Shown here: positions 1-6,715 of the stretch, in pieces
Layout: each line of letters starts with the position of its first letter
How positions within the stretch are numbered: the first letter of the stretch is position 1
Assembly: GCA_029824495.1 (NCBI GenBank)
Contig: JALGXY010000286.1
Location: forward strand, 1 to 11,854
Length of the DNA stretch: 11,854 bases
Reading direction: 5' to 3'
Source: Fimbriimonadia bacterium
Lineage (GTDB): Bacteria > Armatimonadota > Fimbriimonadia > Fimbriimonadales > Fimbriimonadaceae
Translations under genes and position numbers: made by a program
The notes under the pieces: model-generated
Seen by the model: the letters and a program-made list of their open reading frames with translations, nothing else
Databases searched by the model: none
Told to the model about the DNA's origin: nothing

Positions 1-661
1 TGCCAGCCTGACCGAAGAGGGCATGGACTTGGTGGAAGAGATGATGGAGATCGACAATATCGCCAATGATCCCAAGCTGTTCCACCACCTGAACGCTTCG
101 GTCAAAGCCCACTCGCTGTTCGAAAAGGACAAAGACTATGTGGTGCGGGGCGAAGAGGTTGTCATCGTCGACGAGAACACTGGTCGAATGATGTTCGGTC
201 GACGCTACTCAGACGGACTCCACCAGGCGCTGGAGGCAAAAGAGGGAGTGACGGTTCAGCGAGAGAGCCAGACCGTTGCGGTCATTACATTCCAGAACCT
301 GTTCCGCATGTACAACAAGCTGGCCGGCATGACCGGAACGGCCAAGACAGAAGAGGATGAGTTCCGCAAGATCTACGGCCTCGACGTCGTCGGCATTCCG
401 ACAAACATGCCGCTGGTTCGAGATGACCAACAGGACGTTGTCTACAAAAGCATGGACGCCAAGTTCCGCGGCATCGCCCGTGAGATTTTGAGGGTCTACA
501 CCAAGCAGCAGCCGGTGCTGGTCGGCACCCGCTCGATCGACATGACTGAGATGGTCTCGTCGAGAATCACAGGAGAAATGCTGCAGAAGCTTCTGCTTTC
601 AGACATGATTTTTGAAGCTGTGCCAAGAAAGAGGTCGATGCGATCGCCGATCCGGACCTGA
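1..661 (+). CDS. secA: Preprotein translocase ATPase SecA, middle part (5' partial, ends at frameshift)
   Basis: SecA is the cytosolic ATPase that pushes unfolded preproteins through SecYEG. The gene enters from the left edge; the frame is open from base 2 (ASLTEEG, then Met at 23). Seen in order are the end of the preprotein-binding region, the conserved [18 protein letters not shown] and [15 protein letters not shown] stretches, KLAGMTGTA, the [11 protein letters not shown] linker, and the start of the second nucleotide-binding domain ([13 protein letters not shown]). These match SecA closely. After about base 620 the frame stops resembling SecA ([12 protein letters not shown]) and ends at TGA 659-661, while SecA homology resumes in the frame one base back. 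The N-terminal Walker A region lies outside the window. Identity is certain; whether the break is biological or a sequence error is not. Confidence 0.95.
   Translation, partial: ASLTEEGMDLVEEMMEIDNIANDPKLFHHLNASVKAHSLFEKDKDYVVRGEEVVIVDENTGRMMFGRRYSDGLHQALEAKEGVTVQRESQTVAVITFQNLFRMYNKLAGMTGTAKTEEDEFRKIYGLDVVGIPTNMPLVRDDQQDVVYKSMDAKFRGIAREILRVYTKQQPVLVGTRSIDMTEMVSSRITGEMLQKLLLSDMIFEAVPRKRSMRSPIRT
616..661 (+). other. Frameshift zone inside secA (-1 change of frame)
   Basis: The upstream SecA frame (codons from base 2) and the downstream one (codons from base 667) overlap without stops only between 616, just after TGA 613-615, and TGA 659-661. Read in the downstream frame from 622, the sequence gives [15 protein letters not shown] and flows straight into the C-terminal SecA part. 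Adding one base around 620-624 would give a continuous [12 protein letters not shown], so the simplest explanation is one missing base (real mutation or sequencing error). The only slippery-looking tetramer is A AAG at 628-631. Confidence 0.8.
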
Positions 662-666
662 AGGAC

Positions 667-2205
667 GTGAAGATGGAGCTTCTGAAGCAGGTGGCATCAA
701 GTGCCGGTCTGCCTTCGGATCCACTCTCCGACGAAGCAAGAGACTGGTTCCTGGAGCAGCATGAGCTCACAGATGTCGACACCTCGTACTTCGACGAAGC
801 ATTGCGGCACGGCATCCCGCACAACGTTCTCAACGCCAAGTACCACGAGAAAGAGGCGCTGATCATCTCAGAGGCAGGCCGAAAAGGCGCTGTGACGATC
901 TCAACCAACATGGCAGGTCGAGGCGTTGACATTCTGCTGGGCGGTCGAGTCATCGACGAGACGGTCTCTAAGGAGCGAGAAGCTGAACTTGAGGATGGCG
1001 GGCTTGCCAAAGACTATGCCGACACCTTTATGAGCTTCCGCCGAGGCGGACAGGAGCGAGCGGCCCCACCACTGCCGATCAGCGATCAGGAACGTCAGGA
1101 GAAGGCAGAAGAGGTGCGTGCTCTGGGCGGCATGTACATCCTCGGCACCGAGAGGCACGAGTCGCGTCGAATTGACAACCAGCTTCGTGGACGATCAGGC
1201 CGACAAGGTGATCCGGGCATGAGCCGGTTCTATGTCTCGCTTGAAGACCAGCTTTGGAAGATCTTCAACGCGAAGATGCTTGAGAATCCTGTATTGAAGG
1301 CCTGGCCGACCCAAGAAGAGGTTCGAGCAAAGTTCATTTCCGGCATGATCCAGAAGACGCAGGAGAGAATCGAGAACCACTTCTTCGAAGCTCGAAAGCA
1401 CGTTCTGGAATATGACGATGTTCTGAACTCTCAGCGAGAGACCATCTATGCCATGCGGCGTGAGATCCTGCTGGGCAAAGACTGTGGCGAAGAGGTCCGC
1501 GCAGCTGTTGAGGGCTTCGTAATGGAGATTGTCGACAAGTATTGGAGCTTCGACGATGCCGGTGAGCCGCTCTACGACTATGAAGGCTTGTATGCCGAAC
1601 TGAACGCCCTCTTCCCGCTGATCGACTACTGCTCGGTCAGCGAGATGGAAGCTGTGCCAGCAGGTCCGGAGCTGCAGAAATTCTGTGCCGGCAAGGCTCT
1701 TGCTGCTTATGATGAGAAGGCTGAGCGGCTCGGCTCCGAGATCATGCCGCAGCTTGAGCGGCAGGTGATGCTCCGATCTGTAAACGATCAGTGGATGGAT
1801 CACCTTCAGATGATCGACTACATCCGCGAAGGCATCGGGCTGAGAGGCTACGGTCAGGTCGATCCGCTTGTTGCTTACAAGCGAGAAACCTTCGACCTGT
1901 TCCAGAACACGCAGAAGATGATTCGTGACCAGGCGGTCGGGATGATCTTCACTGCTGAAGTTCGCGTCGACGAGCCCCAGCAGCAGCGGCCGCAGCCGCA
2001 GATGAAGCGAGTTGATGAGTCCGAGCTGAACGAAGACGGAATGGTCGCACCTTCGCTTGCTGAATCTGCCCCAGCACCTGAGGACTTCGATGTTGATTCT
2101 GTCGACTGGTCTCGGCTGGGACGCAACGAAACCTGCCTCTGCGGCAGCGGCAAGAAGTTCAAAAACTGCCACTACGGCGAGCTTCGAGCCACAGGCAAAA
2201 TCTAA
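667..2205 (+). CDS. secA: Preprotein translocase ATPase SecA, C-terminal part (after frameshift)
   Basis: This carries the rest of SecA: IPHNVLNAKYHEKEA (residues 50-64 of this piece), NMAGRGVDILLGG (81-93, with Val where many SecAs have Thr), and the TERHESRRIDNQLRGRSGRQ motif (161-180) that completes the ATPase core. The helical scaffold/wing part follows (VLEYDDVLNSQR; VNDQWMDHLQMIDYIREGIG). A variable linker leads to a C-terminal SEC-C zinc motif with C490, C492, C501 and H502, which in SecA contacts SecB or ribosomes. The frame is open from 616, and homology begins before the nominal GTG at 667. AAGG at 661-664 lies 8 nt before ATG 673, but independent translation is not the normal state of SecA, so I read this as the second half of one frameshifted gene. 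It stops at TAA 2203-2205, just before a terminator. Confidence 0.95.
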   Translation: MKMELLKQVASSAGLPSDPLSDEARDWFLEQHELTDVDTSYFDEALRHGIPHNVLNAKYHEKEALIISEAGRKGAVTISTNMAGRGVDILLGGRVIDETVSKEREAELEDGGLAKDYADTFMSFRRGGQERAAPPLPISDQERQEKAEEVRALGGMYILGTERHESRRIDNQLRGRSGRQGDPGMSRFYVSLEDQLWKIFNAKMLENPVLKAWPTQEEVRAKFISGMIQKTQERIENHFFEARKHVLEYDDVLNSQRETIYAMRREILLGKDCGEEVRAAVEGFVMEIVDKYWSFDDAGEPLYDYEGLYAELNALFPLIDYCSVSEMEAVPAGPELQKFCAGKALAAYDEKAERLGSEIMPQLERQVMLRSVNDQWMDHLQMIDYIREGIGLRGYGQVDPLVAYKRETFDLFQNTQKMIRDQAVGMIFTAEVRVDEPQQQRPQPQMKRVDESELNEDGMVAPSLAESAPAPEDFDVDSVDWSRLGRNETCLCGSGKKFKNCHYGELRATGKI

Positions 2206-2212
2206 ACGATTG

Positions 2213-2248
2213 AAGCCCCTCGGATCATCTGATACGAGGGGCTTTTCT
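2213..2248 (+). terminator. Rho-independent terminator of secA
   Basis: A 10-bp perfect stem pairs AAGCCCCTCG (2213-2222) with CGAGGGGCTT (2235-2244). The 12-nt loop can add three more pairs (2224-2226 with 2231-2233). A T-rich run, TTTTCT, follows at 2243-2248. It begins 8 nt after the secA stop. On the minus strand no U-tract follows the hairpin, so it is directional for secA. Confidence 0.9.
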
Positions 2249-2255
2249 GCGCCTT

Positions 2256-2280
2256 CTTCTCCTCATTAATTGCGGAGAAG
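2256..2280 (-). other. 7-bp hairpin downstream of the dehydrogenase gene
   Basis: CTTCTCC (2256-2262) pairs perfectly with GGAGAAG (2274-2280) around an 11-nt loop containing ATTAAT. It lies 14 nt past the dehydrogenase stop. No U-tract follows on either strand, so it may stabilise a 3' end or assist termination, but it is not a standard terminator. Confidence 0.35.
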
Positions 2281-2294
2281 TGGTGTATTTGAAC

Positions 2295-3368
2295 TCAGAA
2301 ACTGAGAACGATCTTGCCGGCTTCGCCGCGCTCCAAGACTTCAAACGCCTTTTCAATCTCCGAAAAGTGCATTTCGTGAGTGACGATCGGAGTGACGTCA
2401 AGACCCTTTTCGGTAAGAAGCCAGTGCATCTGATCCCAGGTCTCCCAGAGCCGCCTGCCGACGATGCCCTGCATGCGAACTCCCTTAAAGATCAGCTTGT
2501 TCAGATCGAACGACTGGTTATTCTGCTTAAACAGGCCAAGGAGGCTGATCCTTCCTCCTGGGCGGACGCAGTCGATTGCGAGCGGCAGTGAAGAGGGGTG
2601 GCCGGACATTTCGAGAACGCCATCAACGCCATTCGGCTCTTCATTCTTCAAAACAGAGAGTACATCCTCTTTCAGCGGATTGATGATCCGGTCGATGCCG
2701 ACCTGGTGGCCTAGGTCAATCCTGAAGTCGGCGATTTCCGTTGCGTAGATCCTCTTTGCGCCGAGGCTCTTGCAGATCGCTCCGGCAAAAAGGCCGATCG
2801 GCCCGAGTCCGGTGATCAGGATAGAGCAGCCTTCAATCGGGCCATCCATCGCCGTGTGGACCGCATTTCCGAGAGCATCCTGCATGGATGCGACCGAACC
2901 GGGAACGGAGTCATCGGTCAGTCGAGCGTTCGATTCAGGGATGACAGCGTACTCAGCGAATCCGCCGTCAACATCGACGCCGAGCAGGCGGGTCGTTCTT
3001 GCCACGTGGCCGTCACCCCGCAGCAGATCTGGGTCATCGAGATCAACGATGTGTGATTCGCTCGAAACAAAGTCGCCAACCTTTCGATCTGTGACGCCTT
3101 CTCCCACTTCGACAATCGTGCCGCAGAACTCGTGGCCGATGATTCTGGGGGTTTTGATCCTGCCAGAGGACCACTCGTCCCACTGATAAATGTGAAGATC
3201 GGTGCCGCAGACAGAGCCTCGATCGACCTTCAATTTCACGCATCCAGGGCGAATCTCTGGCTCATCAACGTCGATCAGTGAAATTCCACGACCGGGCTGC
3301 ATCTTTGCGACCGCTTTCACGGCGGGGATCTTACCATTCGGGGATCTGGACCCCAGCCTAAGACCCAT
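2295..3368 (-). CDS. tdh: Zinc-type alcohol dehydrogenase, L-threonine 3-dehydrogenase-like
   Basis: Medium-chain dehydrogenase/reductase closest to Tdh, which oxidises L-threonine with NAD+ to 2-amino-3-oxobutanoate. Visible features: VCGTDLHIYQWDEWS with catalytic-zinc Cys54, GHE with His79-Glu80, ALGNAVHT (165-172; E. coli Tdh has PFGNAVHT), the Rossmann motif GLGPIG (187-192) followed by acidic Glu211 (NAD preference), and a Tdh-like end (GIVGRRLWETW, PIVTHEM, GKIVLS). The lobe loop at about residues 107-127, which in E. coli Tdh holds four structural-zinc cysteines, has none here. Residues 1-16 have no counterpart in E. coli Tdh; GTG at 3320 gives MKAVAK-, matching MKALSK-, so the true start may be 3320. 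Neither start has a strong Shine-Dalgarno site. No kbl partner gene is in the window, so the substrate is inferred. Confidence 0.88.
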   Translation of the reverse strand: MGLRLGSRSPNGKIPAVKAVAKMQPGRGISLIDVDEPEIRPGCVKLKVDRGSVCGTDLHIYQWDEWSSGRIKTPRIIGHEFCGTIVEVGEGVTDRKVGDFVSSESHIVDLDDPDLLRGDGHVARTTRLLGVDVDGGFAEYAVIPESNARLTDDSVPGSVASMQDALGNAVHTAMDGPIEGCSILITGLGPIGLFAGAICKSLGAKRIYATEIADFRIDLGHQVGIDRIINPLKEDVLSVLKNEEPNGVDGVLEMSGHPSSLPLAIDCVRPGGRISLLGLFKQNNQSFDLNKLIFKGVRMQGIVGRRLWETWDQMHWLLTEKGLDVTPIVTHEMHFSEIEKAFEVLERGEAGKIVLSF

Positions 3369-3384
3369 GCTAAACTAGCGGCTC

Positions 3385-3404
3385 GGCGCAGCTTCGATTG
3401 CGCC
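3385..3404 (+). promoter_or_regulatory. Leader hairpin just upstream of the TTG-started gene
   Basis: GGCGCA (3385-3390) and TGCGCC (3399-3404) form a perfect 6-bp GC-rich stem with an 8-nt loop, GCTTCGAT. It ends 6 nt before the GGAG ribosome-binding site, so it would sit in the 5' leader of the barrel-sandwich/KOW gene if transcription starts upstream of it. No clear -35/-10 pair could be assigned in the 52-nt gap (3369-3420) shared with the divergent dehydrogenase gene. Confidence 0.35.
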
Positions 3405-3410
3405 TGTACC

Positions 3411-3414
3411 GGAG
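3411..3414 (+). promoter_or_regulatory. Ribosome-binding site GGAG deciding a TTG start
   Basis: GGAG lies 6 nt upstream of TTG 3421, an ideal spacing, and supports TTG as the start of the downstream gene. Confidence 0.75.
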
Positions 3415-3420
3415 TTCAAT

Positions 3421-4551
3421 TTGGCGAGTGCATACACCCCAGGGCTGACAGTCAGCGGCGACACAGTAGTTCAGAAGGTTCGGCGCCTCCCGATCAAAGG
3501 CGAGGTCCTCGTAAAAGAGGGAGATACCGTGGCCTACGATCAGTCGGTGGCGAAAGCGGATCTTCCTGGTCTGCTCCAGACCCTTCGTATTGCTGAGAAA
3601 CTCGGCATCGAAGCCAAGGATGTTGAAGAGTATTTCCAGCTCAAAGAGGGCGATCCCATCACAAAGGGCGACCTCGTTGCAGAGACCCCCGGCCTTTTCG
3701 GCCTCGGCTGGTTCAAACAGGAGATCCACGCAGAGTACACAGGCGTTGTTGAGTCGGTCTCCAAAATTACGGGCAACGCACTGATCCGAGAGCCGGCGAT
3801 TCCGGTCGAAATCCCAGCCTACGTCGACGGCAAAGTGATCGACACGATTCCGGAAGAAGGAGTTGTCGTTGAGACCCGCGGCGCGATGGTGCAGGGCATA
3901 TTTGGCATCGGCGGCGAACGCAGCGGCACTCTCAGGACGGCTGTTGATGACCACACAGTCCTTCTTGAGGCTTCACACATCAAAGATGACGACGCTGGAA
4001 AGCTGCTGATCGGCGGCTCTGGAGTTTCGTATGAAGCGCTGGAGCGAGCAGCCGAAGTCGGCGTTGCAGGTCTGGTCGTCGGTGCAGTGAAAGATGTCGA
4101 CCTGATGGAGCTGCTTGGCTACGATATCGGTGTCGCGATCACCGGTCAAGAAGAGATCAGCTTTACGCTCATCGCCACAGAAGGGTTCGGCCAGCTCGCT
4201 ATGGCTGACCGAACATTCGAGCTCCTAAAATCGCTGGAAGGCAATCGGGCCAGCATCAACGGTGCAACACAGATTCGAGCGGGTGTTATCCGGCCAGAAG
4301 TGATCTGTCCGATCCACCACGCAGAAGGCGATCCTGTGCCGGAGCACAGTGCCTCGATTCTCGAGATCGGCACGCCGATCCGAATCATTCGCGAGCCGTA
4401 CTTTGGCGAACTAGGCCAGGTCACCGGCCTTCCGGCTGAACTCCAGGCAGTTGAATCAGGTGCGATGGTCCGAGTTCTTTCGGCCAAGCTGGCATCGGGT
4501 GATGAAGTGACTGTCCCGAGAGCGAACGTAGAGATCATCACGACTTCATGA
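3421..4551 (+). CDS. Unrecognised protein: barrel-sandwich (lipoyl/RnfC-like) region plus C-terminal KOW-like domain
   Basis: A 376-residue soluble protein with no signal peptide or membrane helix; I cannot name it. Residues about 20-140 contain repeated short beta segments separated by -EGD-/-KGD- turns (LPIKGEVLVKEGDTVAYDQ; FQLKEGDPITKGDLVAETPG; AEYTGVVESVSKITG), the look of a barrel-sandwich hybrid fold such as lipoyl or RnfC-type domains. No biotinylation or lipoylation lysine motif is evident. A glycine-rich middle follows (VQGIFGIGGERSG; LLIGGSGVSYEALERA). The end (about 316-372, PYFGELGQVTGLPAEL then VTVPRANVEII) resembles a KOW/NusG-type beta-barrel, suggesting RNA, ribosome or polymerase contact. 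It starts at TTG behind GGAG. Its TGA overlaps the ATG of the response regulator (ATGA, 4548-4551), so the two are translationally coupled. Confidence 0.85.
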   Translation: MASAYTPGLTVSGDTVVQKVRRLPIKGEVLVKEGDTVAYDQSVAKADLPGLLQTLRIAEKLGIEAKDVEEYFQLKEGDPITKGDLVAETPGLFGLGWFKQEIHAEYTGVVESVSKITGNALIREPAIPVEIPAYVDGKVIDTIPEEGVVVETRGAMVQGIFGIGGERSGTLRTAVDDHTVLLEASHIKDDDAGKLLIGGSGVSYEALERAAEVGVAGLVVGAVKDVDLMELLGYDIGVAITGQEEISFTLIATEGFGQLAMADRTFELLKSLEGNRASINGATQIRAGVIRPEVICPIHHAEGDPVPEHSASILEIGTPIRIIREPYFGELGQVTGLPAELQAVESGAMVRVLSAKLASGDEVTVPRANVEIITTS

Positions 4552-5222
4552 AGGTCTTAGCCATCGACGACGAACCTGGCATTCTGGAAACGATTGCCGT
4601 CAAGGTTCGTCGCGAGGGCTGTTCTGTTTTTACCGCTGAAACAGCGGCGGAAGGGCTGAGGCTTTTTCGTCTCGTCAAGCCGGACATCATGCTGATCGAT
4701 GTGATGCTGCCAGACAGGTCAGGGTTCGATCTTGCTCGGCAGGTCCGTCAGACCAGTGGTGTTCCAATCATCTTTTTGACCGCCCGCGCTGCTGAATACG
4801 ACCGCATTGAGGGGCTGGAGCTGGGGGCAGACGACTACGTCACCAAGCCGTTTTCGCTGGCAGAACTCTGGGCCAGGATCAAGTCGGTTGTCAGACGATC
4901 TTCCGGAGCGCCGATTCTGGAGCCGGTGGTGGTGGGTCAGCTGAACATCGACCCGAAAACGCACAAGGCGCTGCGCGACGGCCAGGAGCTGGATCTGTCG
5001 CCGAGAGAATTTGATCTGCTGCTCTTTTTGGCCTCGAACGCGGGGCAGGTCTTCTCGCGAGACACTTTGATCGACCGGGTCTGGGGCCAAGACGCCTTTG
5101 TCTCTCCCAGGACGGTGGATGTGCACGTACGATGGCTGCGCAAGCATATCGAATCGGATCCGTCCCAACCCGACCTCATTCAGACTGTCAGAGGCGTGGG
5201 CTACAAGTTCGTCATAGATTAG
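4548..5222 (+). CDS. OmpR/PhoB-family response regulator
   Basis: A 224-residue two-component transcription factor. The receiver domain (about 1-120) has the acidic pocket Asp7-Asp8-Glu9, phosphoacceptor Asp51 (LIDVMLPD), Thr78 and Lys100 (KPFS), so it is chemically complete. The C-terminal winged helix (about 125-224) shows LDLSPREFDLLLFLASN, the SPRTVDVHVRWLRKHIE recognition helix and the RGVGYKF hairpin, typical of DNA-binding OmpR/PhoB proteins. Its ATG lies inside the stop of the preceding KOW-like gene, so translation probably depends on that gene. No histidine kinase is encoded in the window, so its partner kinase is elsewhere. Its stop (TAG 5220-5222) interlocks with the stop of the convergent PH-domain gene. 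The target genes are unknown. Confidence 0.95.
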   Translation: MKVLAIDDEPGILETIAVKVRREGCSVFTAETAAEGLRLFRLVKPDIMLIDVMLPDRSGFDLARQVRQTSGVPIIFLTARAAEYDRIEGLELGADDYVTKPFSLAELWARIKSVVRRSSGAPILEPVVVGQLNIDPKTHKALRDGQELDLSPREFDLLLFLASNAGQVFSRDTLIDRVWGQDAFVSPRTVDVHVRWLRKHIESDPSQPDLIQTVRGVGYKFVID

Positions 5223-6715
5223 AACCCATCTGGATTCAGCCAGGAGAGCTCACCGCTCTGCTTCTGCAGCCGCTCTGCAATCTCGTGGGCTGCCTCTTCA
5301 GGAAGATCGGGCATTTCGACGGCTGCACTGCCTGACATTGCAGCCGTTCGGAAGGCCAGAGTGGAGAGCCCAAATCGTCTTTGAATCGGCGACTGATAGA
5401 CCGAAACGGACTGGATTTTTGAGACGGGTGCTGCGCTGAGACTGCGGCTGACAATCCCCCATTCCGCAACGAACAGCCCATCCTGAAGATTCCACCGATA
5501 CGACTTGTGTTTGAGCCAGCCGATCAGGAAACCGAGCCCTGCAAACAGGGGGAGGGAGGCGAGCGACCACCATTCCAGCCAGTAGAAGGAGGCTGCGGTG
5601 ACAAAAAGCGCAAAGATCAACATTGTTCTGCTGTGTCGCCGGATCGTCTTCGGGCTGATCCCGCTCCAGCCATCGTCGAATGGCGTGTAGTCGATCAGGA
5701 CATTCTCGAGCAGGCGCCGACTCTCACTCAACTCCATCAGGGGGCTGATCACTGAGTTGGCCTGTACGGCTGCGGCCTGCTGCTGCTGATCCTGCTGCTG
5801 ACCCGCGAAGGAGCCGGCCGTGTCGACTCTCATCTGGCATAGCTTCATCCAGCGCTGCAGAAGTGTCTGAGAGATTCTGACGACCTGAATCCTCTTGATA
5901 GGGAGGACGTTTTCGGTCTGGTTGATCGCCCCAAATGACCGCTTAAGCCGCCCGTCATCCAAAGTGAGCTCAAAGTTCCAGTACTGCAGAAAGGTGCTGA
6001 CTACTGAGAATATCCATCCGATGGTGAAGAGAAGGAGCAGCATGACGGCCCAGAAAGTCCAGGCACTCGGTCCGGCCCGCCACTGAGCGATCGCCGAATC
6101 ACCGAGCATCTTTTCCCAGTTGGGAATCAGGTAGATAAAGCCGAAGATCGCACTGACAATAGCGAGGGCTCGGTTTTGGGTCGCCCCTGCCAGAAAGAGC
6201 TCTTTTGTCGATGCTTGGTAGAGGACTCTGGCTTCCGAGGCCGGTTCTGCTTCGATCGCATCGCCTTGCCGATTTGAGCTGAGAAGGCCCTTTTTGAGCC
6301 AGTCCACCTGGGCTTCAGTGACCGCCGGAAGGGCAGCTTCTGCCTGGGCGCTTCCGGCCGTCTCGATCTGCACTCGGACAGCCCCCAAGATCCTGTGGAG
6401 CACCCCCCGCTGGATGTTGATGTTCTGAATGCGATTGATCGGAATCGTACGCTTCTTCTTGGTGAAGATCCCTTCGCGAATCACGAGATTATCACCGTGA
6501 ATCGCATAGCCAAACGTGTAGTACTGGGCGATGGCTGGACCGATGGTCAAGAGGCCGAACAGCGAGAACATCATCTCTGTAATCGAGTTTGTTCCGCCAC
6601 CCCTGAACATGCTGAGAATCGAGATGAACAGGATCGGCAGAAGGCTTTTGATCGCCTGCACGGCCTGAATCGCGATGGTGGCTGGGTGCAGCCTATGAAA
6701 CGTCGGTTCGCTCAT
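5219..6715 (-). CDS. Membrane protein with three bacterial PH (bPH2/DUF304) domains, YdbT-like
   Basis: A 498-residue membrane protein of the YdbT type, of unknown exact role. Hydrophobic stretches: about 15-36, 48-68, 183-198, 219-245 and 362-400 (probably two helices). Three PH-like domains follow membrane segments, each with the family signature: residues about 70-140 (NRIQNINIQRGVLHRILG), 247-345 (KRIQVVRISQTLLQRWM) and 405-482 (SKIQSVSVYQSPIQRRFG). The second domain is interrupted by a Gln-rich insert (GQQQDQQQQAAAVQ, 305-318). The start overlaps the upstream ydbS-like stop (ATGA, 6712-6715), so the pair is coupled, matching the usual YdbS-YdbT arrangement. The TAA stop overlaps the convergent response regulator stop. 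The family has been linked in Bacillus to antimicrobial-compound resistance; that role is not shown here. Confidence 0.9.
   Translation of the reverse strand: MSEPTFHRLHPATIAIQAVQAIKSLLPILFISILSMFRGGGTNSITEMMFSLFGLLTIGPAIAQYYTFGYAIHGDNLVIREGIFTKKKRTIPINRIQNINIQRGVLHRILGAVRVQIETAGSAQAEAALPAVTEAQVDWLKKGLLSSNRQGDAIEAEPASEARVLYQASTKELFLAGATQNRALAIVSAIFGFIYLIPNWEKMLGDSAIAQWRAGPSAWTFWAVMLLLLFTIGWIFSVVSTFLQYWNFELTLDDGRLKRSFGAINQTENVLPIKRIQVVRISQTLLQRWMKLCQMRVDTAGSFAGQQQDQQQQAAAVQANSVISPLMELSESRRLLENVLIDYTPFDDGWSGISPKTIRRHSRTMLIFALFVTAASFYWLEWWSLASLPLFAGLGFLIGWLKHKSYRWNLQDGLFVAEWGIVSRSLSAAPVSKIQSVSVYQSPIQRRFGLSTLAFRTAAMSGSAAVEMPDLPEEAAHEIAERLQKQSGELSWLNPDGF
5777..5800 (-). repeat. Short imperfect CAG triplet repeat in the YdbT-like gene
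   Basis: On the + strand CTG occurs four times (5777-5788), then one interrupting triplet, then three more CTG (5792-5800). On the coding strand this reads as seven CAG codons around one GAT, giving QQQDQQQQ inside the second PH domain. Such a tract can change length by replication slippage. Confidence 0.85.

Noticed and set aside
571..580. AGGAG followed by ATG inside secA
   Set aside because: The ATG is an internal in-frame methionine within conserved SecA sequence and the spacing is too short for a start site.
626..634. Programmed -1 frameshift site in secA
   Set aside because: Only a bare A AAG is present, with no true X XXY YYZ heptamer, no Shine-Dalgarno stimulator at suitable spacing and no strong hairpin downstream; SecA is not known to need recoding. 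Kept only as an alternative.
1195..2172. Long - strand open frame (325 codons) opposite secA
   Set aside because: Antisense shadow of a highly conserved SecA region; the translation resembles no known family.
2280..2591. + strand open frame after the secA terminator
   Set aside because: It overlaps the 3' end of the dehydrogenase on the other strand and has no ribosome-binding site or recognisable domain.
3370..3954. - strand open frame beside the dehydrogenase start
   Set aside because: It covers the start of the TTG gene, which has a good ribosome-binding site and coherent domain pattern; the antisense product looks random.
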